A stretch of DNA of 64,000 nucleotides, taken from positions 62,001 to 126,000 of the forward strand of contig NZ_JAQGEI010000009.1 of the NCBI RefSeq assembly GCF_029017505.1. The letters are read 5' to 3'. The translations under genes and the position numbers were made by a program. Shown here piece after piece: positions 48,597 to 58,301 of the stretch. How positions within the stretch are numbered: position 1 is the stretch's first letter; the number at the start of each line of letters is the position of its first letter. The notes under the pieces are model-generated. The model made no database searches. It saw only the letters and a program-made list of their open reading frames with translations, and was not told the DNA's origin. Source of the DNA: Sedimenticola hydrogenitrophicus. Lineage in GTDB: Bacteria; Pseudomonadota; Gammaproteobacteria; Chromatiales; Chromatiaceae.

Positions 48597-49766
48597 ATGT
48601 TCGAATTAATGGATGCATATAGTCAAAACGCGGTGATCAAGGTGATCGGGGTCGGTGGCGGCGGTGGCAACGCGGTCAACCACATGCTGAATGCGAACAT
48701 CGAAGGGGTGGACTTCATCTGTGCCAACACCGATGCCCAGGCGCTGAAGAACAGCCAGGTGCGTACGCTGCTGCAGCTGGGCTCCAATATCACCAAGGGG
48801 CTGGGCGCCGGAGCCAATCCGGATGTGGGGCGCGATGCGGCGATGGAGGACCGGGAGCGCATCCATGAGGCGCTGCTGGGGAGCGACATGGTGTTCATTA
48901 CCGCCGGTATGGGTGGCGGTACCGGTACCGGGGCCGCGCCGGTGGTGGCCGAGGTGGCCCGGGAGATGGGCATCCTGACCGTGGCGGTGGTGACCAAGCC
49001 GTTCCCGTTCGAGGGCGTGAAGCGCATGAAGACCGCCGATCAGGGGATCGAGGCGCTGAGCCAGTACGTGGATTCGCTGATCACCATCCCCAACGAGAAG
49101 CTGCTGGCGGTACTGGGCCGCGACATGAGCCTGCTGAATGCCTTCAAGTCGGCCAACGATGTGCTGCAGGGGGCCGTCCAGGGGATCGCCGAGCTGATCA
49201 CCCGGCCGGGCCTGATCAACGTGGACTTTGCCGATGTGCGCACCGTAATGTCCGAGATGGGCACCGCCATGATGGGTTCCGGTTCTGCCAGGGGTGAAAA
49301 CCGCGCCCGCGATGCCGCCGAGCAGGCGATCAACAGCCCGCTGCTGGAGGATGTCAATCTGGCGGGGGCCAAGGGCATCCTGGTCAATATCACTGCCGGG
49401 CTGGACCTGTCGATTGGTGAGTTCGACGAGGTGGGCTGCACGGTCAAGGAGTTTGCCTGCGACGACGCCACCGTGGTGGTGGGTACCGTGATCGACCCCG
49501 AAATGGGCGATGAGTTGCGGGTGACCGTCGTGGCCACCGGCCTGGGTGCCCTCCGTAAGGCGGAGCTCAAACCGTCGGTGGTTGAGGAGGCGCCCCCGGT
49601 ACGTCTGGTCAATTCCGACGTGGTGGCTCCAGGGCCGGCCGATTATCGCGAAATGGACAGTCCGACCGTGGTGCGCAAGGCGGCTAAATCCTATGTAACC
49701 GCCGCCCAGGAACACAATATGGATTACCTGGACATCCCGGCATTCCTGAGGCGTCAGGCGGATTGA
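48597..49766 (+). CDS. ftsZ: Cell division GTPase FtsZ
   Basis: A 389-residue tubulin homologue forming the Z ring. The N-terminus ([16 protein letters not shown]), the tubulin signature [16 protein letters not shown] near residue 105, and [15 protein letters not shown] with the T7 loop are intact. The C-terminal [15 protein letters not shown] is the conserved peptide that binds FtsA and ZipA, and also ZapD encoded at 60.3 kb. ATG 48597 follows GAGGAGAGAGTGAC. Last division gene of the cluster. Confidence 0.98.
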   Translation: MFELMDAYSQNAVIKVIGVGGGGGNAVNHMLNANIEGVDFICANTDAQALKNSQVRTLLQLGSNITKGLGAGANPDVGRDAAMEDRERIHEALLGSDMVFITAGMGGGTGTGAAPVVAEVAREMGILTVAVVTKPFPFEGVKRMKTADQGIEALSQYVDSLITIPNEKLLAVLGRDMSLLNAFKSANDVLQGAVQGIAELITRPGLINVDFADVRTVMSEMGTAMMGSGSARGENRARDAAEQAINSPLLEDVNLAGAKGILVNITAGLDLSIGEFDEVGCTVKEFACDDATVVVGTVIDPEMGDELRVTVVATGLGALRKAELKPSVVEEAPPVRLVNSDVVAPGPADYREMDSPTVVRKAAKSYVTAAQEHNMDYLDIPAFLRRQAD

Positions 49767-50095
49767 GCTATGGTTCGGGTTTATCCCGGCTAAAGCAGCG
49801 CCACCGGGTGGTTGGTGATAGGAGCGGCCCGCTGCGAAGTTTCAGCGGATCCGGGTGGCGAAATAAACTTGCAATAAAAGGGTGAAGCTGGTACTTAATA
49901 AGGGATTACCCTAATGGGTGCTGGGGGGCGCAAGGGTTTTGTCTTGCAGATGTCTTGGGCCTGGCGCTATTAACAGAGGCGTAATCTGCTCAACGAGCCC
50001 TCGTGTGGTTTACCGGGTTTGGTTTATTGGGCGGATTATGTGATACCATCCGGCCGTTTATTTATAGTGGCCGGGAAATGGGGAATACAGGCAAC
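49767..50095 (+). promoter_or_regulatory. ftsZ-lpxC gap with candidate lpxC promoter
   Basis: In this 329-base gap TTGCAA (49869-49874) and TACTTA (49892-49897) are spaced 17 bases, a fair sigma-70 promoter for lpxC. A separate lpxC promoter is known in E. coli at this position. A hairpin around CGGGTTTATCCCG (49777-49789) has no T-run. No small gene with a ribosome site was found, though an open frame runs into lpxC from 50003. Confidence 0.4.
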
Positions 50096-51007
50096 ATGAT
50101 ACGGCAACGTACGCTTAAGAACGTTATTCGTGCTACAGGAGTGGGGCTGCACACCGGGGAGAAGGTCTACCTGACCCTGCGCCCGGCGGCAATCGATACC
50201 GGCGTGGTGTTTCGTCGGGTTGACCTGGAAGTGCCGGTCGAGATCGCGGCGCGGCCTGACAATGTCGGTGACACCCGACTCTCCACCACCCTGGAGCAGG
50301 ACGGCCACAAGATCTCCACGGTGGAGCATCTGCTCTCTGCCTTTGCCGGTCTCGGCATTGACAATGCCTATGTGGATGTGAGTGCTCCCGAAGTTCCCAT
50401 CATGGACGGCAGCGCGGGGCCTTTTGTTTTTCTGATCCAGTCCGCCGGCGTGGAAGAGCAGAATGCGGCGAAGCGCTTTATTCGTATCAAGCGCAAGGTG
50501 ATGGTGAGGGAAGATGACAAATACGCCGCCTTCGAACCATTTGACGGTTTCAAGGTGTCGTTTGGTATCGATTTCAACCATCCAGCATTCGCCGAGCGCA
50601 CCAAATCCGCCACCATCGATTTCTCCTCCACCTCCTTCGTAAAGGAGGTGAGCCGCGCGCGGACCTTCGGATTCCTGCGCGATATCGAGATGCTGCGGGA
50701 GCGGGAACTGGCGCTCGGCGGCAGCATGAGCAACGCCATCGTGGTGGATGATTACCGGGTGCTGAACGAGGATGGGCTGCGCTACGAAGACGAGTTCGTC
50801 AAGCACAAGATCCTCGACGCCATTGGTGATCTTTACCTGCTCGGACACAGCCTGATCGGTGCGTTCAGTGGTTACAAGTCAGGGCACGCCCTGAACAACA
50901 AGCTGCTGAAGGCGCTGATGGCGGATGAGACCGCCTGGGAAGAGGTGACCTTTGAAGAGGGAGACAGCGTGCCCATCTCTTACATGAAACCCGTCCAGGC
51001 CACCTGA
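50096..51007 (+). CDS. lpxC: UDP-3-O-acyl-N-acetylglucosamine deacetylase
   Basis: A 303-residue zinc amidase, the committed step of lipid A synthesis. The start [20 protein letters not shown] is that of the family. Zinc ligands are H78 ([13 protein letters not shown]), H237 and D241 ([11 protein letters not shown]), with the later [11 protein letters not shown] catalytic histidine. The longer frame to 50003 lacks a family match. Its tail has no obvious AAA-degron similarity to E. coli. Typical last gene after ftsZ. Confidence 0.97.
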   Translation: MIRQRTLKNVIRATGVGLHTGEKVYLTLRPAAIDTGVVFRRVDLEVPVEIAARPDNVGDTRLSTTLEQDGHKISTVEHLLSAFAGLGIDNAYVDVSAPEVPIMDGSAGPFVFLIQSAGVEEQNAAKRFIRIKRKVMVREDDKYAAFEPFDGFKVSFGIDFNHPAFAERTKSATIDFSSTSFVKEVSRARTFGFLRDIEMLRERELALGGSMSNAIVVDDYRVLNEDGLRYEDEFVKHKILDAIGDLYLLGHSLIGAFSGYKSGHALNNKLLKALMADETAWEEVTFEEGDSVPISYMKPVQAT

Positions 51008-51041
51008 CGGTATCTGCGCGGTGGGCTGCCTGTGCAGTTTT

Positions 51042-51175
51042 GTAGGGTGGATAAGCCGGTAGGCGCATCCACCAATGCCTGGATCAACTCTCAGGTTGGG
51101 GTGAGCCTGCGAACCCCAACGGGTTTTCATACGCGTGCGTCGTGATGTTGGGGTTCGTTCCTCACCCCAACCTAC
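51042..51175. repeat. Half gtagggtggataagc repeat joined to a ggttggggtgag palindrome
   Basis: GTAGGGTGGATAAGCCGGTA to CCACC (51042-51075) is one arm only of the family seen complete at 58079. It is followed by AGGTTGGGGTGAG (51093-51105) and its inverse CTCACCCCAACCT (51161-51173), a second hairpin family. The block separates lpxC from the convergent DUF721 gene. Confidence 0.7.
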
Positions 51176-51209
51176 GGGCGCTAAAGACCGAGTGGAGCGG
51201 CGGAAAGGG

Positions 51210-51656
51210 TTAGGGCTTCGTTTTGTCGGCGTGCCGGCCAAGACGGATCAGGGCCTGGCGTAGCTCCGGGTCCTCTATGCCGGCCGCCGTCTGGTTGATC
51301 AGGGAAGCATTTTCCGGGCTGAGTTGGCGGATTCTGACGGGTTTCCGTTTGGCGGGCGCGCTGGTCACCAGTACCCGCACCGTGATGCGCTCGGTGGCGA
51401 TCCCGGTGTCGTTCAACCGGCGGGCAAGGTCACGGGTGGTAAAGCGCAATCGGCTGGCCCAGGTGGACGAGTCGACGTAGAGCACCAGTTGCGTGCCCTT
51501 CTGTACCGCTGCCGTGCAGTGGCTATCCAGGGGCGAGGGAATCAGGCTGCGAACCCGTTGCAACAGCAATAACTGCGCCTTGGATTGTTCAAGTAATCCA
51601 TGCAGCGTGTGGGTGTGCTGCAGAAAGTCTTTGATGAGACGCGGTCGTTTGTTCAT
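51210..51656 (-). CDS. DUF721-family protein
   Basis: A 148-residue protein opening MNKRPRLIKDFLQHTHTLHG, with the DUF721 core LYVDSSTWASRLRFTTRDLARR, in which the Trp-Ala and following Leu pattern is conserved. The family (DciA-like in part) includes the replicative helicase loader DciA of many bacteria that lack DnaC. This protein may be such a DciA, though the N-terminal KH-like region is only weakly typical. It is divergent from the M23 peptidase gene, as in many gammaproteobacteria where it lies between lpxC and secA. Confidence 0.75.
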   Translation of the reverse strand: MNKRPRLIKDFLQHTHTLHGLLEQSKAQLLLLQRVRSLIPSPLDSHCTAAVQKGTQLVLYVDSSTWASRLRFTTRDLARRLNDTGIATERITVRVLVTSAPAKRKPVRIRQLSPENASLINQTAAGIEDPELRQALIRLGRHADKTKP

Positions 51657-51728
51657 GGATGAATTGTGTCACGGAAGCCGCTGTGTTGGTGATTTATCTT
51701 TTAACCAGACACTCTGAATACGCAATCC

Positions 51729-52661
51729 ATGAAGATTATACTCCTCTCCAGGTTCTGCCATAAAAAAGGCAGCCGCCCGATCTCACCGTTCCGGTTGCTG
51801 TTTACCCTGGTGCCGCTGCTGGCCCTGCTGATGGGGGGCTCCCTCTGGGCCGGTTACCGGTGGGGGATGAGTAGCCAGTCACCGCAGACCGCGGCCGGGT
51901 CTACGACCGAGGCGGTGCACAATCTGTTGCTGACCCAGCGTGATGAGCTGGAGGAGACCCGGGGGCGCACCCAGGAACATCTGGATGCCCTGGCCCTGCG
52001 GCTTGGCCAGATGCAGTCGCATATTATGCGAATCAATGCCCTGGGGGAGCGCCTGGTGAAGATGGGCAAGCTGGATGAGGCGGAGTTCAACTTTGAGGAA
52101 GAGCCGGCCCGCGGCGGCATCGAGTCGACGGAGACGGTCCAGTCGGTCAGTCTGTCCGAACTGGTCTCCGAGATGGAACAGCTGTCACTGGTTATCACGG
52201 ATCGTCAGCACAAGCTCGACCTGATGGAGGGGCTGATTCGCGACAAACGGATGAGCGAAGAGCTGCTGCCGACCGGGCGGCCGGTGGAGAAGGGCTGGGT
52301 TTCGTCGCGTTATGGCTACCGGAATGATCCGTTCACGGGCAAGAAGGCGTTCCACTATGGAGTCGATGTTGCCGGAAAACAGGATTCGAATGTGGTCGCG
52401 GTGGCCTCGGGTATCGTTACCTGGGCCGGGGAGAAGAGCGGGTTTGGCGAACTGGTCGAGGTGCGACACTCCGGCGGTTATGTGACCCGTTATGGCCACA
52501 ATCACAAGATCCTGGTCAAGCCGGGTGACCTGGTGTTCCAGGGGCAGCCGATCGCGCTGATGGGGTCCAGTGGCCGTTCGACCGGTCCGCATGTGCATTT
52601 CGAGATCGCCCGCAACGGCAAGACCATCGATCCCGCCAAATACCTACGCGCAAAACGCTGA
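51729..52661 (+). CDS. M23-family peptidase (LytM domain) membrane protein
   Basis: A 310-residue envelope protein. A membrane helix (residues about 20-38, LFTLVPLLALLMGGSLWAGY) anchors it with a periplasmic coiled coil (about 60-165) and a C-terminal LytM domain. Zinc-site residues are visible: the H and D of FHYGVDVAG and the HVHFE motif, so it looks catalytically competent, as well as GLxSSTGRSTGPH loop features. It would cut peptidoglycan cross-links or activate amidases. It sits where enterobacteria have secM, before secA. Confidence 0.9.
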   Translation: MKIILLSRFCHKKGSRPISPFRLLFTLVPLLALLMGGSLWAGYRWGMSSQSPQTAAGSTTEAVHNLLLTQRDELEETRGRTQEHLDALALRLGQMQSHIMRINALGERLVKMGKLDEAEFNFEEEPARGGIESTETVQSVSLSELVSEMEQLSLVITDRQHKLDLMEGLIRDKRMSEELLPTGRPVEKGWVSSRYGYRNDPFTGKKAFHYGVDVAGKQDSNVVAVASGIVTWAGEKSGFGELVEVRHSGGYVTRYGHNHKILVKPGDLVFQGQPIALMGSSGRSTGPHVHFEIARNGKTIDPAKYLRAKR

Positions 52662-52734
52662 ACAACCGCTTTTTCATCGGTAGATCAGCGTTAAGTCCAA
52701 CAGGCTCCTTGGGATACCTTCACATGCAACCCGT

Positions 52735-53035
52735 AGGATGCTGGTGAGTTTGCGAACCGGGTGCGATTCAAACAGACTTGGGACAATCGCAGGAGTTTAC
52801 CGGCTGAACTATACGGATGCATCCAGAATGTGGCTAAACCAACGGAAGGAGAGCCTCAAGGCCGGGGAATATGGCGGAGTCATCGAGTACTTGTAGGGTG
52901 GATAAGCATCAGCGCATCCACCATGAATCGGATAGCGGTGGATGCGCAAGCTTATCCACCCTACAAAATCCGGCCTTGCGTCTGAACTGGGCAAACGGGC
53001 AATGGGACAATTATTGGAATCAAGTCAGAAAGGCG
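52735..53035 (+). pseudogene. Possible transposase remnant split by a palindromic repeat
   Basis: After a fragment of the gtaggatgctggtgagt repeat (52735-52762), the frame from 52763 reads CDSNRLGTIAGVYRLNYTDA then ASRMWLNQRKESLKAGEYGG up to the repeat at 52893; after the repeat, LRLNWANGQWDNYWNQVRKA and a stop continue at about 52979. The two pieces look like one protein's C-terminal part, of the style of transposase ends with a W-x3-W tail. The family could not be fixed, so this is a tentative call. Confidence 0.3.
52893..52964. repeat. gtagggtggataagc palindromic repeat
   Basis: Complete copy from GTAGGGTGGATAAGCATC to GCTTATCCACCCTAC with an inner ATCCACCATGAATCGGAT arm shared with the copy at 60118. 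It separates the two halves of the remnant described at 52735-53035. Confidence 0.85.
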
Positions 53036-53081
53036 GCTTGAAGGACACATCAGTTTGAATCGCACCTACGCGAGCCCTAAT

Positions 53082-53102
53082 GCCTGCTAACGCAGGCTTT
53101 TT
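53082..53102 (+). terminator. Intrinsic terminator upstream of secA
   Basis: GCCTGC (53082-53087) and GCAGGC (53092-53097) form a hairpin followed by five Ts. It would end transcription arriving from the M23 gene, or attenuate transcription into secA, whose ATG is 84 bases further on. Confidence 0.75.
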
Positions 53103-53130
53103 GCGGTATCATCACCGTTTCATTTTCCTG

Positions 53131-53156
53131 CCCGCGCCCGTTTCGGCTGGCGTGGG
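53131..53156 (+). promoter_or_regulatory. Hairpin in the secA leader
   Basis: CCCGCGCC (53131-53138) pairs with GGCGTGGG (53149-53156) including one G-T pair. It lies 30 bases before the secA ATG, whose ribosome site (AGCAAGAG) is weak. A secretion monitor gene like secM was looked for in the gap and not found, so control may work at this hairpin instead; inferred. Confidence 0.35.
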
Positions 53157-53185
53157 CCTAAATTCATATCAGCAAGAGTTTTTCC

Positions 53186-55996
53186 ATGGTCAGTAACATT
53201 CTCAGGAAGGTCTTCGGCAGTCGCAACGACCGCCTCATCAAGCGGATGTCGAAGGTGGTGGCTCAGATCAACGGATTGGAGCCGGAACTTCAGGCCCTTA
53301 CAGACGAGGAGTTGAAGGCCAAAACCGGAGAATTCAGGGCGCGGCTGGAACAGGGGACGGAACTGAACAGCCTGATGCCGGAGGCCTTCGCGGTGGTGCG
53401 GGAGGCGGGGTGTCGGGTGCTGAACATGCGCCACTTCGACGTGCAGATGATCGGCGGCATGGTACTCAATGACGGCAAGATTGCCGAGATGCGTACCGGT
53501 GAAGGCAAGACCCTGGTGGCGACCCTTGCGGTCTACCTCAATGCGTTGCCCGGCAAGGGGGTGCATGTGGTGACGGTCAATGATTACCTGGCCAGACGCG
53601 ATGCGGAGTGGATGGGAAAAATCTATACCTTCCTGGGTCTGAGCGTCGGGGTGATTCAATCATCCGGTGCCGGACCGGGGGACTCCTCCTTTGTCTGTGA
53701 CTACGGCTACGACGGTAAAAGCGGCGGTTATCTCCACCTGCTCCCGGCCAACCGCCGTGAGGCCTACGCCTGCGATATCACCTACGGCACCAATAATGAG
53801 TTTGGCTTCGACTACCTGCGCGACAACATGGCCTTCAGCAATGAACAGCGGGTGCAGCGGGAGAAATTCTTCGCGGTAGTGGATGAGGTGGATTCCATCC
53901 TCATCGACGAGGCGCGCACCCCGCTGATCATCTCCGGTCCGGCGGAGGGGAGTTCGGATCTCTACACCCGCATTGACCAGGTGATCCCGCGCCTGACCCG
54001 GCAGGAACCCATCGAGGCGGATGAAGACGGCAAGCCGGCGTTTGGGCCCGGTGACTATTCGGTGGATGAGAAGGCCCGGCAGGTGTACCTGAGCGAAGAG
54101 GGGCATCAGCATGTGGAAGATGTGCTGCTGGAGATGGAGTTGCTGGACCCCGAGTCGAGTCTCTATGACACCGCCAATATCAGCCTGATGCATCACGTGA
54201 CCTGTGCGCTGCGGGCGCATGCGCTGTTCCAGAAGAATGTCGATTACATCGTGCGTGACGGTGAGATCGTCATTGTCGATGAATTCACCGGCCGGACCAT
54301 GCCGGGGCGGCGCTGGTCGGAGGGGCTGCATCAGGCGGTCGAGGCCAAGGAGGGGGTGGAGATCCAGAAGGAGAACCAGACCCTGGCCTCGATCACCTTC
54401 CAGAACTATTTCCGCCTCTACCGCAAGCTCTCCGGCATGACCGGCACCGCCGATACCGAGGCGCCGGAGTTCCTGCAGATTTACGGACTGGAGGTGGTGG
54501 TGATCCCCACCAACCAGGAGATGGTGCGCAATGACATGGGCGACCTGGTCTACCTGACCACCGGCGAGAAGTACCGTGCCATCACCGAGGACATCCAGGA
54601 TTGCGTCAAGCGCGGCCAGCCGGTGCTGGTGGGCACCGCCTCGATCGAAACCTCCGAGCTGATCTCGGGACTGCTGGAGCAGGCCAAGGTGCAGCATCAG
54701 GTGTTGAATGCCAAGCACCACGAGCGTGAGGCCAATATCGTGGCCGAGGCCGGGCGTCCCGGCGCGGTCACCATTGCCACCAACATGGCGGGACGCGGTA
54801 CCGATATCGTGCTGGGAGGCAATCCCGACATGGAGATCACTGATCTGGGCGAGGCGGCCACCCCGGCGGCGGTCGACAAGATCCGGGCCGACTGGAAGGC
54901 GCGTCATCAGCAGGTGCTGGAGGCGGGCGGCCTGCACGTGGTAGGTACCGAGCGACATGAGTCGCGGCGTGTGGACAATCAGTTGCGCGGCCGTTCCGGT
55001 CGTCAGGGAGACCCCGGCTCGACCCGTTTCTATCTCTCCCTGGAAGATAACCTGATGCGCATTTTCGCCTCCGACCGGGTTTCGGCCATCATGCAGAAGC
55101 TGGGCATGGAAGAGGGCGAGGCGATCGAGCATCCCTGGGTGACCAAGGCGATTGCCAACGCCCAGAAGAAAGTGGAAGGACGCAACTTCGATATCCGTAA
55201 ACAGCTGCTGGAATACGATGATGTGGCCAACGATCAGCGCAAGGTGATCTACCAGCAGCGCGATGAGTTGATGGATACGGGTGATGTATCCGACTCCATC
55301 ACCTCCATCCGGCATGACGTGGTCAACGCCCTGATCGACCGCTATATTCCACCGGAGAGTCTCGATGAGCAGTGGGATATCCCCGGCCTCACTGCGGCGC
55401 TGAAGACCGAGTATGACCTGGATTACCCGATCCAGGAGTGGCTCGACGCCGACCACAACCTGCACGAAGAGACCCTGCGGCAGAAGATCATCGAGCAGAT
55501 GGAGCAGGAGTACGCCGCGAAAGAGGCGCTGGCGGGGAGCGAAAACCTGCGCATGTATGAGAAGGCCATCATGCTGCAGATCCTGGATGCCAGCTGGAAA
55601 GAGCATCTGGCAGCCATGGATTATCTGCGCCAGGGTATTCATCTGCGCGGCTATGCGCAGAAGAACCCCAAGCAGGAGTACAAGCGCGAGGCCTATGCGC
55701 TGTTCTCCAATATGCTGGACAACATCAAGCAGGAGATCACCCAGGTACTGACCAAGGTGCGGATCCAGCCGCAGGAGACCATGGAGATACCGGCCCATGA
55801 AGCCAACGAAGCCGAGTTCCAGTTCAAGCATGAGGAGTTCGGCGGCTTTGGCGAGGAGAGCGGCGAGGCGGCGGGTGGGGCCGATGAAGAGACGCATCAG
55901 CCATTTGTCCGCTCGGACCGCAAGGTGGGGCGCAACGAGCCCTGCCCCTGCGGATCGGGGAAAAAATACAAACAGTGCCATGGGCGTATTCAGTAG
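53186..55996 (+). CDS. secA: Preprotein translocase ATPase SecA
   Basis: A 936-residue motor that pushes unfolded precursors through SecYEG. Walker [18 protein letters not shown] is near residue 105, the DEAD-type [21 protein letters not shown] segment follows, and [37 protein letters not shown] are intact. The C-terminus carries the zinc-binding [17 protein letters not shown] that binds SecB. Full length; start [20 protein letters not shown]. Monocistronic by the surrounding repeats. Confidence 0.98.
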   Translation: MVSNILRKVFGSRNDRLIKRMSKVVAQINGLEPELQALTDEELKAKTGEFRARLEQGTELNSLMPEAFAVVREAGCRVLNMRHFDVQMIGGMVLNDGKIAEMRTGEGKTLVATLAVYLNALPGKGVHVVTVNDYLARRDAEWMGKIYTFLGLSVGVIQSSGAGPGDSSFVCDYGYDGKSGGYLHLLPANRREAYACDITYGTNNEFGFDYLRDNMAFSNEQRVQREKFFAVVDEVDSILIDEARTPLIISGPAEGSSDLYTRIDQVIPRLTRQEPIEADEDGKPAFGPGDYSVDEKARQVYLSEEGHQHVEDVLLEMELLDPESSLYDTANISLMHHVTCALRAHALFQKNVDYIVRDGEIVIVDEFTGRTMPGRRWSEGLHQAVEAKEGVEIQKENQTLASITFQNYFRLYRKLSGMTGTADTEAPEFLQIYGLEVVVIPTNQEMVRNDMGDLVYLTTGEKYRAITEDIQDCVKRGQPVLVGTASIETSELISGLLEQAKVQHQVLNAKHHEREANIVAEAGRPGAVTIATNMAGRGTDIVLGGNPDMEITDLGEAATPAAVDKIRADWKARHQQVLEAGGLHVVGTERHESRRVDNQLRGRSGRQGDPGSTRFYLSLEDNLMRIFASDRVSAIMQKLGMEEGEAIEHPWVTKAIANAQKKVEGRNFDIRKQLLEYDDVANDQRKVIYQQRDELMDTGDVSDSITSIRHDVVNALIDRYIPPESLDEQWDIPGLTAALKTEYDLDYPIQEWLDADHNLHEETLRQKIIEQMEQEYAAKEALAGSENLRMYEKAIMLQILDASWKEHLAAMDYLRQGIHLRGYAQKNPKQEYKREAYALFSNMLDNIKQEITQVLTKVRIQPQETMEIPAHEANEAEFQFKHEEFGGFGEESGEAAGGADEETHQPFVRSDRKVGRNEPCPCGSGKKYKQCHGRIQ

Positions 55997-56061
55997 GGTA
56001 TCCCATGAAAGGCTTTCCCCTTTCCCGTCATATCGGCCGGCGACATACCACATTGCCTGGG

Positions 56062-56138
56062 GTAGGATGCCGGTGAGCTTGCGAACCGCATCATTGGTGG
56101 TAAGGCTTGATGCGGTTCGTGCCTCACCGGCATCCTAC
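56062..56138. repeat. gtaggatgccggtgagc palindromic repeat
   Basis: GTAGGATGCCGGTGAGCTTG ends with GCCTCACCGGCATCCTAC. Complete copy; a second copy at 59314-59473 is interrupted by 42-nt elements, and half copies lie at 22910 and 52735. Confidence 0.85.
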
Positions 56139-56154
56139 ATCTACAACAAGCTTG

Positions 56155-56289
56155 GTAGGGTGGGCACGCTTTTTGTGCCCACGCGGAAGGTGCGGCACGG
56201 GGTAAAGCCGCTCCCGGCCATCCATGGCCTACGCGGCATAAGTCCATCCCTATAAAAAAAGGTGGGCACAGACTAGGTGCCCACCCTAC
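56155..56289. repeat. gtagggtgggcac palindromic repeat
   Basis: GTAGGGTGGGCACGC and GTGCCCACCCTAC bracket 135 bases. The interior holds a second inverted pair (GGTAAAGCCG, CGGCATAAG region), not convincing. This is a further family of the same general style. Confidence 0.7.
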
Positions 56290-56320
56290 GCGACTGCGAG
56301 CAGGATGAGGATGTAGGGTG

Positions 56321-56362
56321 AGGAGTGGTACAGGGATGTACCGTTTACGGACCTGAGGATAG
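56321..56362 (+). repeat. 42-nt hairpin element, copy 3
   Basis: AGGAGTGGTACAGGGATGTACC to GAGGATAG, 42 bases. Stem GGTACA/TGTACC. Flanks are GTAGGGTG and CATAGGCGACAGCATATCCA, which rejoin into a gtagggtg...atccacc style repeat. Confidence 0.8.
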
Positions 56363-56419
56363 CATAGGCGACAGCATATCCACCGTAGTCAACAAACAAA
56401 TATTGGCGGATTTGACTCA

Positions 56420-57628
56420 ATGAGCGAAGCGTTGGAGTTTATGCCGGTCTCCGGGATCCGGCTGGGTGCCACGGGCGCCGGGATCAAGTATCGGGACCGT
56501 GATGACCTGGTGATTATTGAACTGGCCGAGGGCAGCACCTGCGCGGCGGTATTCACCCGCAACGCCTTCTGCGCGGCACCGGTGGTGGTCGCCCGCGAGC
56601 ATCTCTCCGCTACCATGCCCCGCTACCTGCTGATCAACTCCGGCAACGCCAACGCGGGGACCGGGGATCCCGGCCTGCGGGCCGCCAGGGAGTCCTGCAA
56701 GTCCGTGGCCGCCGCCAGGGCCTGCGCCATCAACCAGATATTGCCCTTCTCCACCGGGGTGATCGGTGAACCGCTGCCGGTGGACCGGATCGCCGTGGCG
56801 GTCCCCGATGCGCTTACCGCCCTCTCGGAACAGGGCTGGGCCCGGGCGGCGCGCGCCATCATGACCACCGACACGGTTCCCAAGCTGGTTTCGCGACAGC
56901 TGGAGCTCTCCGGCAAGACGGTCACCGTAACGGGCATGGCCAAGGGGTCGGGCATGATCCGCCCGGATATGGCCACCATGCTCGCCTACATCGCCACCGA
57001 TGCCCTGGTCGACCGGCAGCTGCTGCAATACTGTCTCGAATCGGCGGTTGCGCCCTCGTTCAATTCGATTACCGTTGACGGCGATACCTCCACCAATGAT
57101 GCCTGTGTCCTGATGGCCTCCGGTGTAAGTGGGTGCTCACCCATCACCGACAGGACCGCGGACGACTTCGCCCGATTCAATGCCGTGGTGGAAGAGGTTT
57201 GCATGGAGCTGGCCCGGGCCATCGTGCTGGATGGGGAGGGTGCAACCAAGCTGGTCGAGGTGCGGGTCGAGGGCGCCGCAAGCGAGGCCGAAGCCCGTGA
57301 TGTGGCCTACACTATCGCCCACTCCCCCCTGGTCAAGACCGCGCTGTTTGCCTCCGACCCAAACTGGGGGCGCATCCTTGCCGCCGTCGGACGTGCCGGT
57401 ATTGAAGGTCTCGATATCGACCGGATCCGCATCTGGCTGGATGATGTCTGCATCGTGCGTGATGGCGGCCGGGCGGCGGACTACACGGAGGCGGCCGGCC
57501 AGCGGGTGATGGCGCAGAGCGAGCTGACCATCCGGGTGGCCCTGGGCCGGGGAGAGGCGATAACCCGCGTGCTGACCTGTGACCTCTCCTACGATTATGT
57601 GAAGATCAACGCGGAGTATCGGACCTAG
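56420..57628 (+). CDS. argJ: Glutamate N-acetyltransferase / amino-acid acetyltransferase ArgJ
   Basis: A 402-residue Ntn-hydrolase-like enzyme that recycles the acetyl group between ornithine and glutamate, and may be bifunctional. The autoprocessing and catalytic threonine is T186 in RPDMATMLAYIATDA, preceded by the KGSGMI motif. Other signatures are the N-terminal GIKYRDRDDLVIIEL, the oxyanion hole STGVIGEP, and the final NAEYRT. It complements argF and argD of this window. Start ATG 56420; the upstream gap is filled by repeats, with no clear promoter. Confidence 0.96.
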   Translation: MSEALEFMPVSGIRLGATGAGIKYRDRDDLVIIELAEGSTCAAVFTRNAFCAAPVVVAREHLSATMPRYLLINSGNANAGTGDPGLRAARESCKSVAAARACAINQILPFSTGVIGEPLPVDRIAVAVPDALTALSEQGWARAARAIMTTDTVPKLVSRQLELSGKTVTVTGMAKGSGMIRPDMATMLAYIATDALVDRQLLQYCLESAVAPSFNSITVDGDTSTNDACVLMASGVSGCSPITDRTADDFARFNAVVEEVCMELARAIVLDGEGATKLVEVRVEGAASEAEARDVAYTIAHSPLVKTALFASDPNWGRILAAVGRAGIEGLDIDRIRIWLDDVCIVRDGGRAADYTEAAGQRVMAQSELTIRVALGRGEAITRVLTCDLSYDYVKINAEYRT

Positions 57629-57652
57629 GGAGTCTGGCACATGCTGGTATTG

Positions 57653-57713
57653 TAGGAGCGGCTTTGCCGCGAAAAGCAAATGTAGGGTGGATATGCCGGT
57701 AGGCGCATCCACC
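57653..57713. repeat. Fragments of gtaggagcg and gtagggtggatatgcc repeats
   Basis: GTAGGAGCGGCTTTGCCGCG (57653-57678) is a reduced copy of the element at 24300, followed at once by one arm of the gtagggtggataagc family (57682-57713). Both abut the MITE-like copy at 57734. Confidence 0.65.
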
Positions 57714-57733
57714 ATGAAATTAGATTTCGACCC

Positions 57734-57978
57734 GAATGGCACTTACCTAAGCCAAGAGCCACCGTCATCCCGGCGCAGGCCGGGATCCAGACTGCTTAAT
57801 GGTGGCGGTATTCCTGGATTATTCGCTTCGCTCACCCTTCGGGCCGACTTTCAGTCGTTCAACGCGCTTCGCGCTTTTGTCCGGCCTGCGCCGGAGAAGT
57901 GGTGCAGGGATGCATCGGTTACGGACCTAAGGATGGAATGACGAAAATCCTGCAATTCGCCTTAAGTAAGTGCCATTC
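57734..57978. mobile_element. MITE-like element, copy A2 (245 bp, 203 without the 42-nt insert)
   Basis: Ends GAATGGCACTTACCTAAG and CTTAAGTAAGTGCCATTC. Flanks GATTTCGACCC (57723-57733) and GATTCCGACCC (57979-57989) are an 11-base duplication with one mismatch. The interior is longer than that of A1 and contains a 42-nt element at 57895-57936. Confidence 0.85.
57895..57936 (+). repeat. 42-nt hairpin element, copy 4 (inside MITE A2)
   Basis: AGAAGTGGTGCAGGGATGCATC to GGATGG. The surrounding GCGCCGG / AATGACGAAA joins to the uninterrupted sequence found in A1 at about 24484-24499. The stem has one mispair in this copy (TGCATC). Confidence 0.85.
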
Positions 57979-58078
57979 GATTCCGACCCCTTGTCCCTAT
58001 CTCTTTGCGTACTTGGCGTTCTTCGCGGTTGAATCGAGTTCGTTGGGGTTCGTTCTCCGCCCCAACGGCCCTGGTTTC

Positions 58079-58148
58079 GTAGGGTGGATAAGCGACAGCG
58101 CATCCACCGCGGCAATGGTGGATGCGCCTACCGGCTTATCCACCCTAC
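58079..58148. repeat. gtagggtggataagc palindromic repeat (70 bp)
   Basis: Perfect outer arms GTAGGGTGGATAAGC / GCTTATCCACCCTAC. Differs from the 70-bp copy at 61926-61995 at only two positions, suggesting recent copying or gene conversion. Confidence 0.9.
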
Positions 58149-58301
58149 GAAACTGGCGCAAACAAATAATCAATGGCTTGGGGTTAAGTTCTCCGTGAGC
58201 AGGTGATGATTTTGCCGTTATTTGCGTGTATTCGCCTTCATTCGCGGGTTTATAAAGGGTGCCCAACCATAACTGAACCTGGTGGGTAATCAGGACAATT
58301 T

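Noticed and set aside
49767-50095. A longer lpxC start at 50003
   Set aside because: The extra 31 codons match no LpxC N-terminus, while MIRQRTLKN at 50096 is the family start.
53660-56053. A 797-codon antisense frame across secA
   Set aside because: Translation is low-complexity for a protein of that size, and secA is full length with every motif.
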